Shown piece after piece: positions 42,878 to 53,325 of a DNA stretch of 64,000 nucleotides. Under the pieces are notes generated by a model. That model was not told the origin of the DNA. It saw only the letters and a list, made by a program, of their open reading frames with translations, and searched no databases. Each line of letters opens with the position of its first letter. The first letter of the stretch is position 1. The stretch is from Nocardioides alcanivorans. Lineage in GTDB: Bacteria; Actinomycetota; Actinomycetes; Propionibacteriales; Nocardioidaceae. The DNA lies in assembly GCF_021555175.1 (NCBI RefSeq), contig NZ_JAKGRW010000003.1, positions 1-64,000 of the forward strand. Direction: 5' to 3'. A program made the translations under genes and the position numbers.

Positions 42878-45584
42878 GGCGCCACCCCCTGGTTGCCGTC
42901 GTCGCCGTAGCGGCGCGCATCGTCGCGGCGCAGCTGCACGAGGTCCATCAGCTCGGAGTCGGAGAGCTCCGTCAGAGCGACTTCACCGCGGCCCAGCACC
43001 GAGTCGGCGAGCGATCGCTTGCGCGTGAGCAGCTCGGCGATGCGTTCCTCGACCGTGCCCTGGGTGATCATCCGGTGCACCTGCACCGGCTTGGTCTGAC
43101 CGATCCGGTAGGCACGGTCGGTGGCCTGGTCCTCGACAGCGGGGTTCCACCAACGGTCGAAGTGGACGACGTGGTCGGCCCGGGTCAGGTTGAGACCGGT
43201 GCCGCCGGCCTTCAGCGAGAGCAGGAAGACCGGCACCTCGCCCGACTGGAAGTGCGCCACCATGCGCTCACGTTCGGGAACTGGCGTGCCGCCGTGGAGC
43301 AGCTGCACCGGCACCCCCAGGGCCGTCAGGTGCCGCTCCAGCAGCCGCGCCATCGCGACGTACTGCGTGAAGACGAGCATCGCTCCGTCCTCACGCACCA
43401 CCGTGTCGATGAGTTCGTCGAGCAGTTCCACCTTCTCGGAGCGTCCCCGCATCCGCGGGTCGGCCTGCTTGAGGTAGTGCGCCGGGTGGTTGCAGATCTG
43501 CTTCAGCCCGGTGAGCAGGGCGAGGACGAGTCCGCGGCGAGCCTCCTCGTCTGCCTGCTCGATGCGTTCCATCGAGGTGCGCACCAGCGTCTCGTAGAGC
43601 ACCACCTGCTCGCGCCCCAACGACAGCAGGTGGTCGGTCTCGGTCTTGGGTGGCAGCTCGGGCGCGATGCCGGGATCGCTCTTGCGACGGCGCAGCAGGA
43701 AAGGCTGCACCAGGTCGGCGAAGCGTCGATTGAGCGCCGGGTCCACACCGGCCTCGATCGGCGCCGCCCACACCTTGCGGAATGCCTGGCGGCTGCCGAG
43801 CAGCCCAGGGGTGGCCCAGTCGAGGATGGCCCAGAGCTCGGTCAGGTTGTTCTCCACCGGGGTGCCCGTCAGCGCGACCCGGGCCCGGCTCGGGACCTTG
43901 CGCAGGGCCCGCGCGGTGCCGGACTGGGCGTTCTTCACGTGCTGTGCCTCGTCGGCGACCACCAGGTCCCACGACACCTGCGCCAGCGTCTCGGTGTCAT
44001 TGCGCATCGTCTGGTAGGTCGTGAGCACGAAGCCTCCGGCCAGACCCTCCAAGGAACGGCCCGGGCCGTGGAACCGCCGCGTTTCCACCCCGGGCGCGAA
44101 GCGGCGTACCTCCGCCTCCCAGTTGCCCAGCAAACTGGCCGGGCAGACCACGAGTGTCGGCCCTCCGGTGGCCCGCTCCTGGCGGTGCAGGTGCAGCGCG
44201 ATCAACGTGATCGTCTTGCCCAGGCCCATGTCGTCGGCAAGGCATGCCCCCAGCCCCATGCCGGTGAGCTCGGCCAGCCAGGTCATGCCATGGCGCTGGT
44301 AGTCCCGCAACTCGGCCTGCAGTCCGACGGGCACCGGCAACGGCTCGCTGGCCGCCGCGCCACGCAATCGTTCGCGCACCTTCTCGAGGCTCGCTCCGAC
44401 GATCACCTCGGCCTCGGTGTCGTCGACCTGGACGACACCGGTCAAGGTGGCCGCCAGCGCCTGGCTCGGCTTGACGGTGCGGATCATCCGCTTGCGCGCT
44501 CGCTTCAAGGTGGCGGAGTCGACCACGACCCACTGGTCGCGCAGCTTCACCAGGGGCGCCGCCGCCTCGGCGAGCGCGTCCATCTCCGCGTCGGTGAGGA
44601 CGTCGCCGTGCAGGGCCAGCTGCCAGTTGAAGGAGAAGAGCGAATCCGGTCCGAAGAGCCCTTCCTCGAGCAGGTCCTCCTTGCCGGGACGGAGCACCGC
44701 CCGCGACGTCACGTCACGGTTGAGCGACCGCGGCCAGTGCACGTCGATGCCCCGCTCGGTGAGCGCCGTGACTCCGTTGTCGAGGAAGTCGAGGATCTCG
44801 TCGGTGTCGAGGGTGATCCGGTCGGGCACCCGCAACTCGGCGAAGCGCTCCAACGGCGGCCAGGCCGTGGCCGCCTCCCGCAACGCGACACCGGTGTGCA
44901 CCTGGGCCCGCTCGCCGAAGCCGTGCACGGCACTCCCGTCGGTGAAGAGGACGGCCGCGTCTGCCACGTGCAGCGGATTGTGGGCATCGTGCACCTGCAG
45001 CACCAGCGTCACGGCGCCCGCCAGCAACTCCTCCTCCGGCGCCTCGACCCGCAGCGCGATCCGCACCAGGTGGGGAGGTCGGCCGAGGTGGCACCCCGGT
45101 CGAGTCGGGCCTGGAGTCGGCTCGAGAAGTCGGCCCGCGCCCTCGCTCGCCGGTCGGTACGCGCGGTCGCCTCCTCCGGACCGGCTTCGAGGCGGGTCGC
45201 GCGTTGGGCACCGCATCGACCACGGCATCGATGACCGAACGCACCAGCGCCTCGGCCTCCGCGGTCGGCACCTCGCCCGCCCGGGCGGCGGCGAGCGACC
45301 GCACTCGGTCGTCGTCTCGCGCCGTGAACACGGGTTCCCAGGATGTCATCGCCCGGGGAGAGCGCTCCGGCAGCCACGACCTGCATCGCCAGCAGGGCCG
45401 CGCCCCCAAGCAGCTGCACGCTCTCGTGGGCGGTCTCGTCGGCGCGGGCGCGACTCAGCACCGGCAGGGCGGCACGCATCGCCAGCCGCACCGTGCGGCC
45501 CGCGCCGGTGAACTCCACCTCGCTGAGGCGGGGCGGCGACTGGGGGTGGAACGTGGCCGGGCCGAGGACGGGGACGAAGCTCAA
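42874..45584 (-). CDS. SNF2-family DEAD/DEAH helicase, frameshifted
   Basis: About 904 residues after correction. It begins MSFVPVLGPATFHPQ and changes frame near 45348, near 45175 and at the run 45072-45075; from about 45070 on it is uninterrupted. The catalytic part has ADDMGLGKTITLIALHLH (Walker A), VVADEAQHVKN (Walker B, DEAQ), LTGTPVENNL, LVFTQYVAMARLLERHL and the closing HFDRWWNPAVEDQATDRAYRIGQ (motif VI). It should be a DNA-dependent ATPase that remodels DNA-protein complexes. It is coupled to the SWIM gene downstream. Confidence 0.9.
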
Positions 45585-45702
45585 GCGGTGCCTTTCGACT
45601 GACAGGGATGCAGGCAGACCTGACGCTAACGGCTGACGCCGACAAAACGTTCCCTCACGAGTTGCGCGCGACCGGCGTGCACCCGCCCTCTACGCTGGCG
45701 CC

Positions 45703-46191
45703 ATGAGCATCCTCGAGCAGCCCATCGCCCGCCTCGACGGCACGTCGAGCACCCTCGCCGATCTCACCGGCGGCCGGCCCGCCCTGCTGGTCAACGTCGC
45801 CTCCAAGTGCGGCCTGACGCCGCAGTACGCCGGTCTCGAGCAACTCCAGGAGGAGTACGGCGGCGACAACTTCACCGTCGTCGGCATCCCGTGCAACCAG
45901 TTCATGGGCCAGGAACCCGGCACACCTGCGGAGATCGCCGAGTTCTGCTCCGCGACCTATGGCGTCACCTTCCCGATGACCGAGAAGATCGAGGTCAACG
46001 GCGACAACCGCCACCCCATCTATGCCGAGCTCGTCAAGACGCCCAACGAGTCCAGTGAGGCCGGCGACGTGCAGTGGAACTTCGAGAAGTTCCTGGTGGC
46101 GGCCGACGGGACGCCGATCGCCCGGTTCTCCCCGAAGGTCGAGCCGGGCGACGAGCGCATCGTGTCGGCGATCCGGGCCCTCACCGACTGA
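45703..46191 (+). CDS. Glutathione peroxidase family protein
   Basis: A 162-residue thiol peroxidase that reduces hydroperoxides. VNVASKCGLTPQYAGLE has the catalytic Cys; VVGIPCNQFMGQEPGTPAEI (resolving Cys and catalytic Gln) and VQWNFEKFLVAADG (catalytic Trp-Asn) are the other active-site blocks. In actinobacteria the reductant is usually thioredoxin or mycothiol rather than glutathione. It stands alone, divergent from the SNF2 gene with 118 bases between, and its stop abuts that of the convergent membrane protein. Confidence 0.93.
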   Translation: MSILEQPIARLDGTSSTLADLTGGRPALLVNVASKCGLTPQYAGLEQLQEEYGGDNFTVVGIPCNQFMGQEPGTPAEIAEFCSATYGVTFPMTEKIEVNGDNRHPIYAELVKTPNESSEAGDVQWNFEKFLVAADGTPIARFSPKVEPGDERIVSAIRALTD

Positions 46192-47169
46192 TCAGCTGGG
46201 ATCCACCGGGGTCCGCGGACCGTTTCGCAGCAGCCCCAACGCGGATGCGAGGGCCACGCCGAGGGCGGCCACCCCGAGCACGAGCGCGACGGCGATCCAG
46301 ATCGACGGGTGCTCGGCTCCGACCAGGAAGGCGATCAGCGGGACCTGGAGTGGTGCCAGCACCAGGCCGAGCACCCGATAGCCCTCATGACCACCTCGGG
46401 CGTGGAGGGTGAGCCAGAAGAGGATCAGGACGACGCCGCAGATCAGCATCACCCAGTAGTCATTGGTGAAGACGTCGTCGGGAGCCACCTCCTCCTCGTC
46501 GCCCAAGCCGGAGAAGGCCATCGTCAAGAAGCCGAAGACACCCAGCAGCGCGGCGGTCACCAGGTTGATCGCGACCGCGAAAGCGCCCATCAGCACGCCT
46601 GCGAAGTCGCCGGAGGGCAGGAACCGGCGACCGAGCAGGGTGACCAGCACGGTCAGCACCAGCAGCGCCGTCGCGAGGATCATGCCGCCGTTGTCGGACA
46701 TCGCGTTGCTGTCGTCCTCCAGGTCGAAGACGTCGCCGAGCCCCTCTGCCCACAGCATCAGCAGGCCGAGCAGGCCGCTGGTGACGAAGGCCGGGCGGGG
46801 CACGACCAGGTGGCCCACGACGCTGATCAGCACGATCAGGCCGCCGACGACGTAGACCACGTTGTCGGCGTCGTCCATGCCGACTCCGACCATCACGCCG
46901 ACCGCGAGTGCGGCCGCAGCACCCGGCCAACTCATCAACGTCGCGCGGCGCTCGGGATCGCCGACCAGGCGCCACGGCAGCAGCGCCCCGAGCAGCAGCG
47001 CCACCGTGGCGACGATGCCGAAGAGGTAGACGCTCCAGTCGAGATCGCCCGAGTCGTCGGCGCGCGACCACAGTGCCGAGATGCTGACGGCGGTCAGCAG
47101 GGCGGTGACGGCGAAGGCGACGATCGCCGCGTCGGGTGGGGTGCGGCGTACGCCGGCGTGGGTCTGCAT
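46192..47169 (-). CDS. Polytopic membrane protein of unknown function
   Basis: A 325-residue protein with about nine hydrophobic segments (for example VSVYLFGIVATVALLLGALLPWRL-like VYLFGIVATVALLLGALLPW, then VVYVVGGLIVLISVVGHLVV and ALLGVFGFLTMAFSGLG). DUF-type; no enzyme motifs are seen. A soluble acidic loop (DLEDDSNAMSDNG) lies between helices. ATG at 47169 is chosen; further upstream codons are rich in Arg/Ser and unlikely to be coding. It is divergent from the MFS exporter with a 129-base gap. Confidence 0.72.
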   Translation of the reverse strand: MQTHAGVRRTPPDAAIVAFAVTALLTAVSISALWSRADDSGDLDWSVYLFGIVATVALLLGALLPWRLVGDPERRATLMSWPGAAAALAVGVMVGVGMDDADNVVYVVGGLIVLISVVGHLVVPRPAFVTSGLLGLLMLWAEGLGDVFDLEDDSNAMSDNGGMILATALLVLTVLVTLLGRRFLPSGDFAGVLMGAFAVAINLVTAALLGVFGFLTMAFSGLGDEEEVAPDDVFTNDYWVMLICGVVLILFWLTLHARGGHEGYRVLGLVLAPLQVPLIAFLVGAEHPSIWIAVALVLGVAALGVALASALGLLRNGPRTPVDPS

Positions 47170-47298
47170 GGACGAACTGTAGAACTGTTCGCCGACACCA
47201 TCCGGGAACCCGGTCCCACCGTGAGTCCCATCCAGCAGAGGTGACGCACCCCACGCGGAAACCGGGTCGCTTCCCTTCTCCCCACTCCGTACTCTCGT

Positions 47299-48771
47299 AT
47301 GGTGTCTACACCCATTCAAGAAGATTCCGGCGAACTCCGGCCGACCCCGGGCGCCGATGACAGACTCGATCGCTCCGTCCTGATCGTGGCCGGCGTGGTC
47401 GTGCTCGGCTCAATCATGTCGATCCTCGACATCACCGTCGTCTCCGTCGCGCTTCGGACGTTCCAGAACGAGTTCGACGCCACGACGGCGCAGGTCGCCT
47501 GGACCATGACCGGCTACACGCTGGCCCTCGCCTCGGTCATCCCCCTCACGGGTTGGGCTGCCGACCGTTACGGCACCAAGCGTCTCTACCTGCTGGCCAT
47601 CGTGCTCTTCGCAGCGGGCTCCGCACTCTGCGCAGCAGCGACGTCGCTGGAGATGCTGGTCGCCTTCCGAGTGCTCCAGGGTCTCGGAGGCGGCATGCTC
47701 ATGCCGCTCGGCATGACGATCCTGACCCGCGCCGCCGGTCCCGAGCGCATCGGTCGCGTGATGGCCGTGCTCGGCATCCCCATGCTGCTCGGCCCGATCT
47801 GTGGCCCCATCCTGGGTGGCTGGCTGATCGACATCGCCTCGTGGCACTGGATCTTCCTGATCAACGTCCCGCTCGGCGTCGTCGCCCTCGTCTACGCCGC
47901 CAAGGTGCTCCCCAAGGACCACGTGGAGCCGAGTGAGACCTTCGACTGGGTCGGCATGCTCCTGCTCTCGCCCGGTCTGGCGGCCTTCCTGTACGGCGTC
48001 TCCACCGTGCCCGAAACCGGCACGGTGTGGGATGCAGAGGTCCTCTGGCCCGCGATCATCGGCCTGGTGCTGATCGCACTCTTCGTGCCGTGGGCACTCG
48101 CCAGGCGCAACAAGCACCCCTTGGTGGACCTGCGCCTGTTCCGCAACCCGATGCTGACCTTCGCCGTCATCGGCATGTCCCTCTTCGCCCTCGCCTTCTT
48201 CGGCGCCAGCCTGCTGTTCCCGATGTACTTCCAGGGTCTCCACGGGGAGACCCCGCTCAAGTCGGGCCTGCTGCTCGCCCCGCAGGGCATCGGTGCCATG
48301 GTGACGATGCCGCTTGCCGGCGTGCTCGCGGACAAGATCGGTCCCGGCAAGGTGGCGCTGCCCGGCGTCATGGTGATCGTCTTCGGCATGGGCATGTTCG
48401 CCGCTGCGGACGACGGCACCGGCTACTTCTACCTGCTCACCGCCCTCTTCATCATGGGTCTGGGCATGGGGGCCACGATGATGCCCATCATGAGCGCAGC
48501 CCTGCGCACGCTCAAGGAACACGAGATCGCGCGTGGTTCGACCTTGATGAACATCATCCAGCAGGTCGCTGCCTCAGCCGGTACGGCGCTCTTCTCGGTG
48601 CTCTTCACCAACGCGGTCAAGGACAACCCGCTCGACCTCGCCGGCAACTTCTCGTCGGTCTTCTGGGTCGGCGCCGTCCTCACCGCCTGCGTGCTGGTCC
48701 CGATCCTGTTCCTGGCCAGGATCAAGCCGGCGCCCAGCGAGGAACCGAAGCAGCCTGCGCTCATGCACTGA
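47299..48771 (+). CDS. DHA2-family MFS exporter (EmrB/QacA-like)
   Basis: A 490-residue polytopic protein, consistent with 14 helices. SIMSILDITVVSVALRTFQNEF (helix 1 with the Asp of the DHA2 group), WTMTGYTLALASVIPLTGWAADRYGTKRLYLLAIVLF (motif A), RVLQGLGGGMLMPLGMTIL (motif B) and GPILGGWLIDIASWHWIFLINVPLG (motif C) are all present. It is likely a proton-driven drug exporter. TACTCT a few bases before the ATG at 47299 suggests a leaderless message. It is followed by the perfect terminator at 48808-48841. Confidence 0.93.
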   Translation: MVSTPIQEDSGELRPTPGADDRLDRSVLIVAGVVVLGSIMSILDITVVSVALRTFQNEFDATTAQVAWTMTGYTLALASVIPLTGWAADRYGTKRLYLLAIVLFAAGSALCAAATSLEMLVAFRVLQGLGGGMLMPLGMTILTRAAGPERIGRVMAVLGIPMLLGPICGPILGGWLIDIASWHWIFLINVPLGVVALVYAAKVLPKDHVEPSETFDWVGMLLLSPGLAAFLYGVSTVPETGTVWDAEVLWPAIIGLVLIALFVPWALARRNKHPLVDLRLFRNPMLTFAVIGMSLFALAFFGASLLFPMYFQGLHGETPLKSGLLLAPQGIGAMVTMPLAGVLADKIGPGKVALPGVMVIVFGMGMFAAADDGTGYFYLLTALFIMGLGMGATMMPIMSAALRTLKEHEIARGSTLMNIIQQVAASAGTALFSVLFTNAVKDNPLDLAGNFSSVFWVGAVLTACVLVPILFLARIKPAPSEEPKQPALMH

Positions 48772-48807
48772 TGCACCACCTGCCGGCCCGCCGGCGTTGA
48801 CACCCAC

Positions 48808-48841
48808 GAACCCTCCCGTCGCACGTGCGACGGGAGGGTTC
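48808..48841 (+). terminator. Perfect hairpin terminator after the MFS exporter
   Basis: A 34-base perfect palindrome, with arms GAACCCTCCCGTCGCA and TGCGACGGGAGGGTTC, lies 36 bases after the exporter stop. No T tract follows. Confidence 0.85.
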
Positions 48842-48995
48842 GTCGTCTCCCACTGCTTCTCACCAATCGTTCATGCACTGTGCAACGTCTCGTCCACTCG
48901 GTGCGGTCGGCACCACCCCGGGGCGTCACCTCCCGGTCATCCGGGCTCGGTTGGGTCAGTTGCGGTAAGCACACGACCCCCGAACAGGAGCACCC
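48842..48995. other. Promoter-side gap upstream of the metallophosphoesterase
   Basis: This holds a short dyad TGCAC-T-GTGCA near 48876 and an AGGAG ribosome site at 48987-48990 for the GTG at 48996. No additional gene is seen. Confidence 0.45.
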
Positions 48996-51900
48996 GTGAG
49001 ACGCCGTACCCCCTCGGCACGTGGGCAACAGCAGGCCTTGCCGCTGCCGCCGTCGCCGGCTCATTGCTGGCCCCCATCACCAGCGCCCACGCCGCTGCCG
49101 CGGCGCCACTTCCCGTGGCCGACATCCTCGGCATCGACTTCCGTGACGGCACCGCCCTCGACCACGCCCGGGACATCGAGCCGACGCTCTTCTCCGACCC
49201 CGAGCTCGTCTCGGTGATCGAGAAGGGTCGCGACGCACTCGCCTTCGACGGCGACGACGCCGCGCTCTACGACATGCGCGAGCAGTTCGCCGCGATGTCC
49301 GGCGGCTTCTCCTTCGAGTGCAGCTTCCGCTACGACGGCACCAATCTCGGCGGCAGCGAGCAGTCCATCTGCGGCGCCAAGGAGGCCGGGGGCCTGGCCA
49401 CCACGGTCAGCAACAACCAGATCAACTTCATGGCCCACATCGGCGGCGGCTACAAGAACGTGCGGGTCCCGATCTCCGCGGCCACGTGGTACCACACCGT
49501 GGCGGTGTGGGACGGCGCGGTGATCAAGCTCTACGTCAACGGTGAGCTCGCGGGCCAGACCGCCGCGACCGGCGCCTTCCAGGCACCCTCCGCCGGCGCC
49601 CGCAACCTCGTCCTGGGCGGCGACGCCCAGCCGGGCGAGAACGTCGGCTTCTTCGCCGCTGCCACCGTCGACACCGCACGGGTCTACTCCTCGGCGATCA
49701 GTGCCGAGGAGGTCGCCCTTCTGCACGCGGCAGCCACCGATGCACCTGTCGCACCCACTGCAGACATCCTCGACGTCGACTACCGCGACGGCACCGCCAC
49801 CGACCAGGCCCAGGGGCTGCCGGTCACCGAGTGGGGCGACCCGGTGATCCGCGACGACGCTCCGTTGGGCCGCCAGGTCGGCGAGTTCGACGGCAGCTCC
49901 GCCTTCCTCTACCCGATCGGTGAGCAGTATCCCGCGCTCTCCGACGGCTTCGCCGTCGAGTGCGTCTTCAAGTACAACGACGACCTGCCGGCGAGCGGCG
50001 AGGAGCGGGGCAACCTCTGCGGCGCCAAGGAGGCAGGCGGCTTCTCGGTCACGCTCTACGGCAACAAGCTCTCCTTCAACCCCCACATCGGGGGCTACAA
50101 GAACCTCCAGGCCGAGGTCGAAAGCGACCGCTGGTACCACGTGGTGGGCAGCTGGGACGGACAGAAGGCCCAGCTGTGGCTCGACGGCGTCCTCGTCAAG
50201 GAGGTCGACGCACCCGGCAGCCTCACCGTGCCACCCAACGCGACCGCCCACAACCTGGTGATCGGCGGCGACGCCAGCACCAACAACCGCGCACAGTTCA
50301 TGGCTCCCGCCACGATCGCGGTCACCCGGCTCTTCTCCGAGCCGCTGGACCGTCAGCAGGTCGCGGCGCTGCGGCACGACGTGCTCGCCGACGGCCTGAC
50401 CACCGCCCCGGTCGCGATCACTGGTTCCACGCCGGCCGCGGACGAGCGGATCACCAGGGCCACCACCTTGGTGGTCGACACCAATCTGCCCGGTGCGGTC
50501 GGCCGCAAGGTCGAGTATCGCCTCGACGGCTCCATCGTGCGTCCCGGTGACCGGATCGGCCCCGGCCTCGCCGCCGGCGAACACACGCTGACGATGAAGG
50601 GCTCCGACGTGTTCGGCCGCCCGATCAACGACGGCTTCACCTTCCGTTCCGCCAACATCCCGACGGGTGGCGGCACGGAGACGGGCCAGGGCAACGGCAC
50701 CACCACGCTCTCCTCGGTCGCGACCAACCCCAGCGGCAAGGACGTGACCACCACGTTCGTGGAGGCCGACGTCAAGGTGGCCGACAGCGGCTTCCAGGGC
50801 ACCGTCGAGGAACTGCCCACGACGCGCGAGTTCGACTACGCCGACGGTGAGGACCTCACCGACCCGCTGCGCCCGGGCGACGACCAGCTCGTCACCAGCC
50901 CCGCTGCTGCCGGCATCAGCTTCCAGCGCCACGACGTCGCGGTCACGAGCGCCGACGGCCAGCGCATCGTCTGGAACGGTGAGGTCGACCCGACCCGGAG
51001 CGTCACGCTGCGGGTGTGGAACGGCGCCAAGTGGGAGGCACTCGACACCGCTCGCGGCCAGGCCGAGGGATCGGTCGTGCTCGAGGCCAACGTCGCCGAA
51101 CGGCACCACCACGGCGACGTCATCGCGGTGATGGTCACCGGCGAGGACCCGTTCGCCGACGACATCCCCAACGAGGTCAAGGACTCCTTCGAGAACCCGG
51201 ACGACTACGACTTCGCCCTCGCCCACCTCACCGACACGCAATATCTCGCGGAGGGTGGCGACGAGCCGGCCACCGAAGCGGAGCGGAAGGTGTGGAAGCA
51301 GGCCTACACCGACATGACCCAGTGGATCGTCGACAACGCCGACGAGCGCAAGATCGCCTTCACCGCACACACCGGCGACATCATGGAGAACTGGCACAAC
51401 CTGACCGACAACCGCGAGAAGGCGATGCGCGAGTTCGAGGTCGCCTCGGCCGCGCAGAAGATCATCGATGACGCCGGCCTCGTGCAGACCGTGCTCCCGG
51501 GCAACCACGACAACCAGTACGGCGCCGACGCCGGTCCCGACGCGCTCTACAACGACTACTTCGGCCCGGAACGCTACGAGGCCGTCTCCCAGCACCAGAA
51601 GTGGACCGACGCCCAGGCCGAGTACCACCCCTGGAAGCCGGGCGACAACATCAACAACTACGTGCTGTTCAGCGCGGGCGGCCTGGACTTCGTGGTCGTG
51701 AGCCTCGGCTTCGACGTGACCGCCGAGGAGCAGGCGTGGGCCAACGACATCCTGGCCCAGTACGCCGACCGCAACGCGATCGTGCTCACGCACGCCTACG
51801 TCACCCCGAGCTCCAACCCCGACGGTCGTGGCGGTGGTCTCTCGTGGGACGGCTCGCGAGTGCGTGACGGGGTCGTGAAGCAGAATCCCAACGTCTTCCT

Positions 51901-53262
51901 GGTGCTGTCGGGCCACGAGCACGGCGTCAACATCGAGGTGCGCAAGGACCTCGGCCAGAAGGGCAACAACGTCGTCGAGCTGCTGGCCGACTACCAGTTC
52001 TACAAGGTGAGCGCCGAGGAGCTCGGCCTGACCGGGATCGGCGGCCACAACGCCAACAGCCTGCTGCAGTTCGGCTCGTCCTTCTTCCGGCTGCTGCAGT
52101 TCGACGTCGACCGCGCCGAGATGAGCGTCGACACCTACTCGCCGTTCCTCGAGAACTTCGGGGCGACGGAGTACGACGACCGCAACCGCTACAACGGCAC
52201 CGAGGACGACTTCAAGCTGCCGATCCAGTTGCAGACCCGCAAGACCAGCTTCAGCACCGATGCCCTCGTCGTACTCGACCCGAGTGAGCGCGTGATCGGT
52301 ACCGACACCGCCCGCTCCGGATGGCCGACCAGCGTCACCTGGGACGGTCTCGAGGACGGCCGGACCTACGCATGGCAGGCCGTCAGCGCCGACACCGAGA
52401 GCGGTGAGGATCTCCCCGGCCAGACCACCCAGTTGGCCATGTTCACCGCTACCGAGGACGGGATCGCCGACTCCGTCGTACCGGTGATCACCCTCCCCGC
52501 CGACGACACCGTCGCCTTCGGTGCCGAGTTCGACCCGCTGGCAGGGGTCTCGGTCGAGGACAACCGGGACGGCGACATCACCGACCGCATCGCGGTCCAC
52601 GGCGAGGTGGACACCACCGAGCCGGGCACCCAGCGCCTCGTCTACATCGTGTCCGACGGCGCCGGCAACCAGGCCATCGCCACCCGGGCGGTCACGGTGG
52701 CGCCCGCTGCGGCACCGGTCAACACGGCGGTGCCGAGGATCAACAGGTCGGCTGCGGTCGGTTCACCGCTCACCGCCAGCATCGGCGAGTGGGACGACGC
52801 CGAGCACGCCGAGTTCGCGGTGCAGTGGCTGCGCAACGGCGCCCCGATCGAGGGGCCACGGGCGGCGACTACCGGACCACGTCGCAGGACGCCGGGATGA
52901 AGCTCACCGTCCGCGTCTCGGCGAAGGTCGCTGGCCGCGACGCCGTCCGGGTGACCTCGGCCGCGCATGCGGTCGGCAAGGTCAAGCCGGCCGCCAAGCT
53001 CAACCTCAAGAAGAAGATCAAGAAGGGCAAGCGGGCCACCGCGACCGCGACGTTCTCGGCACCGGGCCTCACCCCGAACGGCACCGCCGTGGTCAAGGTG
53101 GGCAAGAAGACCGTGGCCGCCGTCAAGGTCAACGCCGCAGGCAAGGTCAAGCTGAAGCTGCCGAAGCTCAAGGTCGGCAAGCACAAGGTGACCGTCACCC
53201 TGCTCGCCGGAGACGCGTTCAAGAAGGTCTCCGTGAAGAAGGCAATCAAGGTCCGCCGCTGA
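48996..53262 (+). CDS. Secreted metallophosphoesterase with two LamG-like domains, frameshifted at both ends
   Basis: About 1,422 residues when two bases are restored. GTG at 48996 follows AGGAG. Adding one C in the run at 49009-49013 joins it to a signal peptide (TWATAGLAAAAVAGSLLAPI, cut after AHA). Two related concanavalin/LamG-like domains follow (about residues 40-230 and 235-430; each has AMSGGFSFECSFRYDG-type or ALSDGFAVECVFKYND strands). The calcineurin-like catalytic domain comes next: LAHLTDTQYL (DTQ in place of DxH), GDIMEN, LPGNHDNQYG, LTHAYV, LSGHEHGVN. Then comes a DUF5011-like Ig domain, a frame break at 52852-52855, and a Lys-rich Ig-like tail. Confidence 0.9.
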
Positions 53263-53279
53263 CCAAGGCCGACCGCGGC

Positions 53280-53312
53280 GCATGGGCACGAGCAGTCCGC
53301 TCGTGCCCATGC
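53280..53312. terminator. Hairpin terminator between the metallophosphoesterase and RecQ genes
   Basis: GCATGGGCACGAGC pairs with GCTCGTGCCCATGC (14-base stem, 5-base loop). It lies between convergent genes and can serve both strands. Confidence 0.85.
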
Positions 53313-53325
53313 GTCATTTGTGCGC

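Noticed and set aside
49061..52600. Very long antisense frame opposite the metallophosphoesterase
   Set aside because: A GC-bias shadow; the plus strand has clear domains and a signal peptide, while the antisense product is low-complexity.
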